From Mustela lutreola (taxonomy: Eukaryota; Chordata; Mammalia; Carnivora; Mustelidae): a DNA stretch of 64,000 nucleotides. The translations under genes were made by a program, and so were the position numbers. Of this stretch, positions 62,699 through 64,000 are shown in pieces; within the stretch, counting starts at the first letter, position 1, and every line of letters begins with the position of its first letter. The stretch spans positions 55,896,001-55,960,000 of the forward strand of contig NC_081305.1 of NCBI RefSeq assembly GCF_030435805.1, in the 5' to 3' direction. Below the pieces are notes generated by a model that was not told where the DNA came from, made no database searches, and worked only from the letters and a program-made list of their open reading frames with translations.

Positions 62699-64000
62699 GC
62701 AAGCTCATACACAAATTGAAATCCTGCCTGGGCAGAATCCACTGAACCTTACCAGGCCCAGGGACACACTCCCAATTCCCTGGCCCATCCCCTTTACCAT
62801 GATTTTGCTCCTCGAGATATGCCCAGGGACCGTGTCTCCCTCCAAACGGGGACATCCTCAGTCCAGAACACAATTATCACCTGGATCCCAGGTAGATGTT
62901 TGACCATGGCCTCCTGACTCTGCCCTAGTCATAATCCAGGAATCCAGGGTCACTCCCTTTTCCTTGGAAAACCTGGACCCATTGGCTCAAAAACACATTT
63001 CCCGCTGCCCAGCTCCACTAACCACTCAGGAGTCCTGACTCCAGGTTCACAGCTTGTCAGGGACCCAGAAGTCTGAGCCCCCTTTAGTTCCAGGATCCCA
63101 GCTACCTCCCTCAGGGTGCCAGTGACCCGGACCCCAGAGTTGTCGGGGCCCAGCTCCTCCTCTTCACAGAGGAATCCCAGTCCAGCAGGGACCCAGGAGG
63201 CAGGGCACCCCCCCCCACCCCTCCCCTGGGCGGTGGGGGCAGCTGAACTAGGGGTCAGGCTTGGAAGTTGGGGGGGAGGCCAGGAGGGGCGGGGTCAGCC
63301 GGGATTGGAAGGGGAGACCGCAGCGTGGGCGGCTGGCTGGCCGACCAGCAGGGAGGAAAGAGAAACGGAGAGGGGAGGAAGACAGAAAGGGAATCTGAGG
63401 GAGAGGAGGAAACAACGTCGTTGGGACAGAGAGAGAGAGAGAAAGAGGAAGAGCTTGAGGGTGAGGGAGAGAGAGGGGGAGAGAACGAGATGGAAACCTG
63501 AAGAAGAGAGACTCTGAAAGTCCGAGGGGGAAAAGATCTGGGACAGAAACAGAAAGACTGAAGGGAAAGTCCTGGGTGGAGGGGGCGGGGGAGAGAATGA
63601 GTGAGAGAGAGACTGGAGGAGACCGATTAGAGACGGAGAGGCAAGGTGAGGCTGGAGGCAGAGACGCTCTGAAAGAAGGAAGAGTGACCAGAAGAGAGGA
63701 GAAACAAAAAGCAAAAAAGGTGTGAGTGAGCAGGTGAGAAGGAAGACAGGTCTGAGAGGTAGCCCCACCCCCCACCCCCTATCCCCCGCCCCCCGCCAGC
63801 CAGAAAAGGAGGGATACCGCAGCTGGGGGCCCCAGCACTCACACGGCCTTCTTGCCCCGTCCTTGGGACCCCAGAGCTGGTAAGTTCCCGGGCTGGCCTG
63901 GGAGGGACTGCCTGGGTGCACATTCCTGGCAACCCCGAGTTTGGCAGGGATAGCTGGCGTGATGCGTGTGGGCGGCGGGAGACAGGTAGCTGGGGGCCGC
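62699..64000. other. Upstream flank of PPP1R15A towards PLEKHA4
   Basis: Unique, increasingly GC- and GA-rich sequence. The long minus-strand frames here are by-products of the purine-rich plus strand. No PLEKHA4 start was recognised. Confidence 0.4.
63240..63620 (+). promoter_or_regulatory. Candidate PLEKHA4 promoter / 5' UTR
   Basis: A GC box (aggggcgggg near 63,286) is followed by a purine-rich GAGA stretch. In human, PLEKHA4 lies head-to-head beyond PPP1R15A, which predicts a plus-strand start near here. No PLEKHA4 coding sequence was recognised before the window ends. The assignment is by synteny only. Confidence 0.3.

Noticed and set aside
63248-63921. Two long minus-strand frames rich in serine, leucine and proline
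   Set aside because: Low-complexity by-products of a GAGA-rich plus strand. No family signature.

Overview
The window is mammalian nuclear DNA, almost certainly from a carnivore. Dozens of tRNA-derived CAN (SINEC) SINEs occur in both orientations, with heads reading gcgcctgggtggctcag and pyrimidine-rich 3' parts followed by AAATAAATAAAATCTT. A carnivore-type L1 3' end is also present. The dominant young SINE form looks arctoid or mustelid-like, which is inference.

Four host genes were rebuilt exon by exon. They match the order of the human 19q13.33 block PLEKHA4-PPP1R15A-TULP2-NUCB1-DHDH, read in the opposite direction. DHDH (minus, 15.5-23.3 kb, 7 exons) is a Gfo/Idh/MocA-type dihydrodiol dehydrogenase whose stop comes four codons before the end known in human. 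NUCB1 (minus, 29.8-47.7 kb, 12 coding exons, 458 aa) is a Golgi EF-hand protein. TULP2 (plus, 49.4-56.7 kb, 12 exons, 509 aa) is a tubby-like protein. PPP1R15A/GADD34 (minus, 58.2-60.9 kb coding, 771 aa) is the stress-induced eIF2-alpha phosphatase subunit, with a strongly expanded 42-residue repeat array. All exon phases join without conflict. PPP1R15A also shows a TATA box, a perfect CRE and an upstream ORF ending Pro-Pro-Gly. The last kilobase may hold the PLEKHA4 promoter, but no PLEKHA4 coding sequence is visible.

The first 10 kb is gene-free. It is filled by one broken, reverse-oriented class I endogenous retrovirus (about 97-10,005) that has been invaded by an L1 3' fragment and many SINEs. 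A PPP1R14B-like pseudogene lies between DHDH and NUCB1. Introns and spacers hold MIR, L2, old L1 and MLT1 (MaLR) relics, microsatellites and nested SINEs. Notable small structures are an LTR plus SINE pair inside a single 15-bp target-site duplication, and a 24-bp SINE head between 17-bp direct repeats.

The genes are neighbours rather than a pathway. PPP1R15A reverses the integrated stress response, NUCB1 acts in the Golgi and in ER-stress signalling, TULP2 is testis-biased, and DHDH is a cytosolic reductase. Nothing prokaryotic, no tRNA or rRNA gene and no CRISPR array is present. Repeat boundaries are estimates from reading by eye, usually good to about 5-15 bases.
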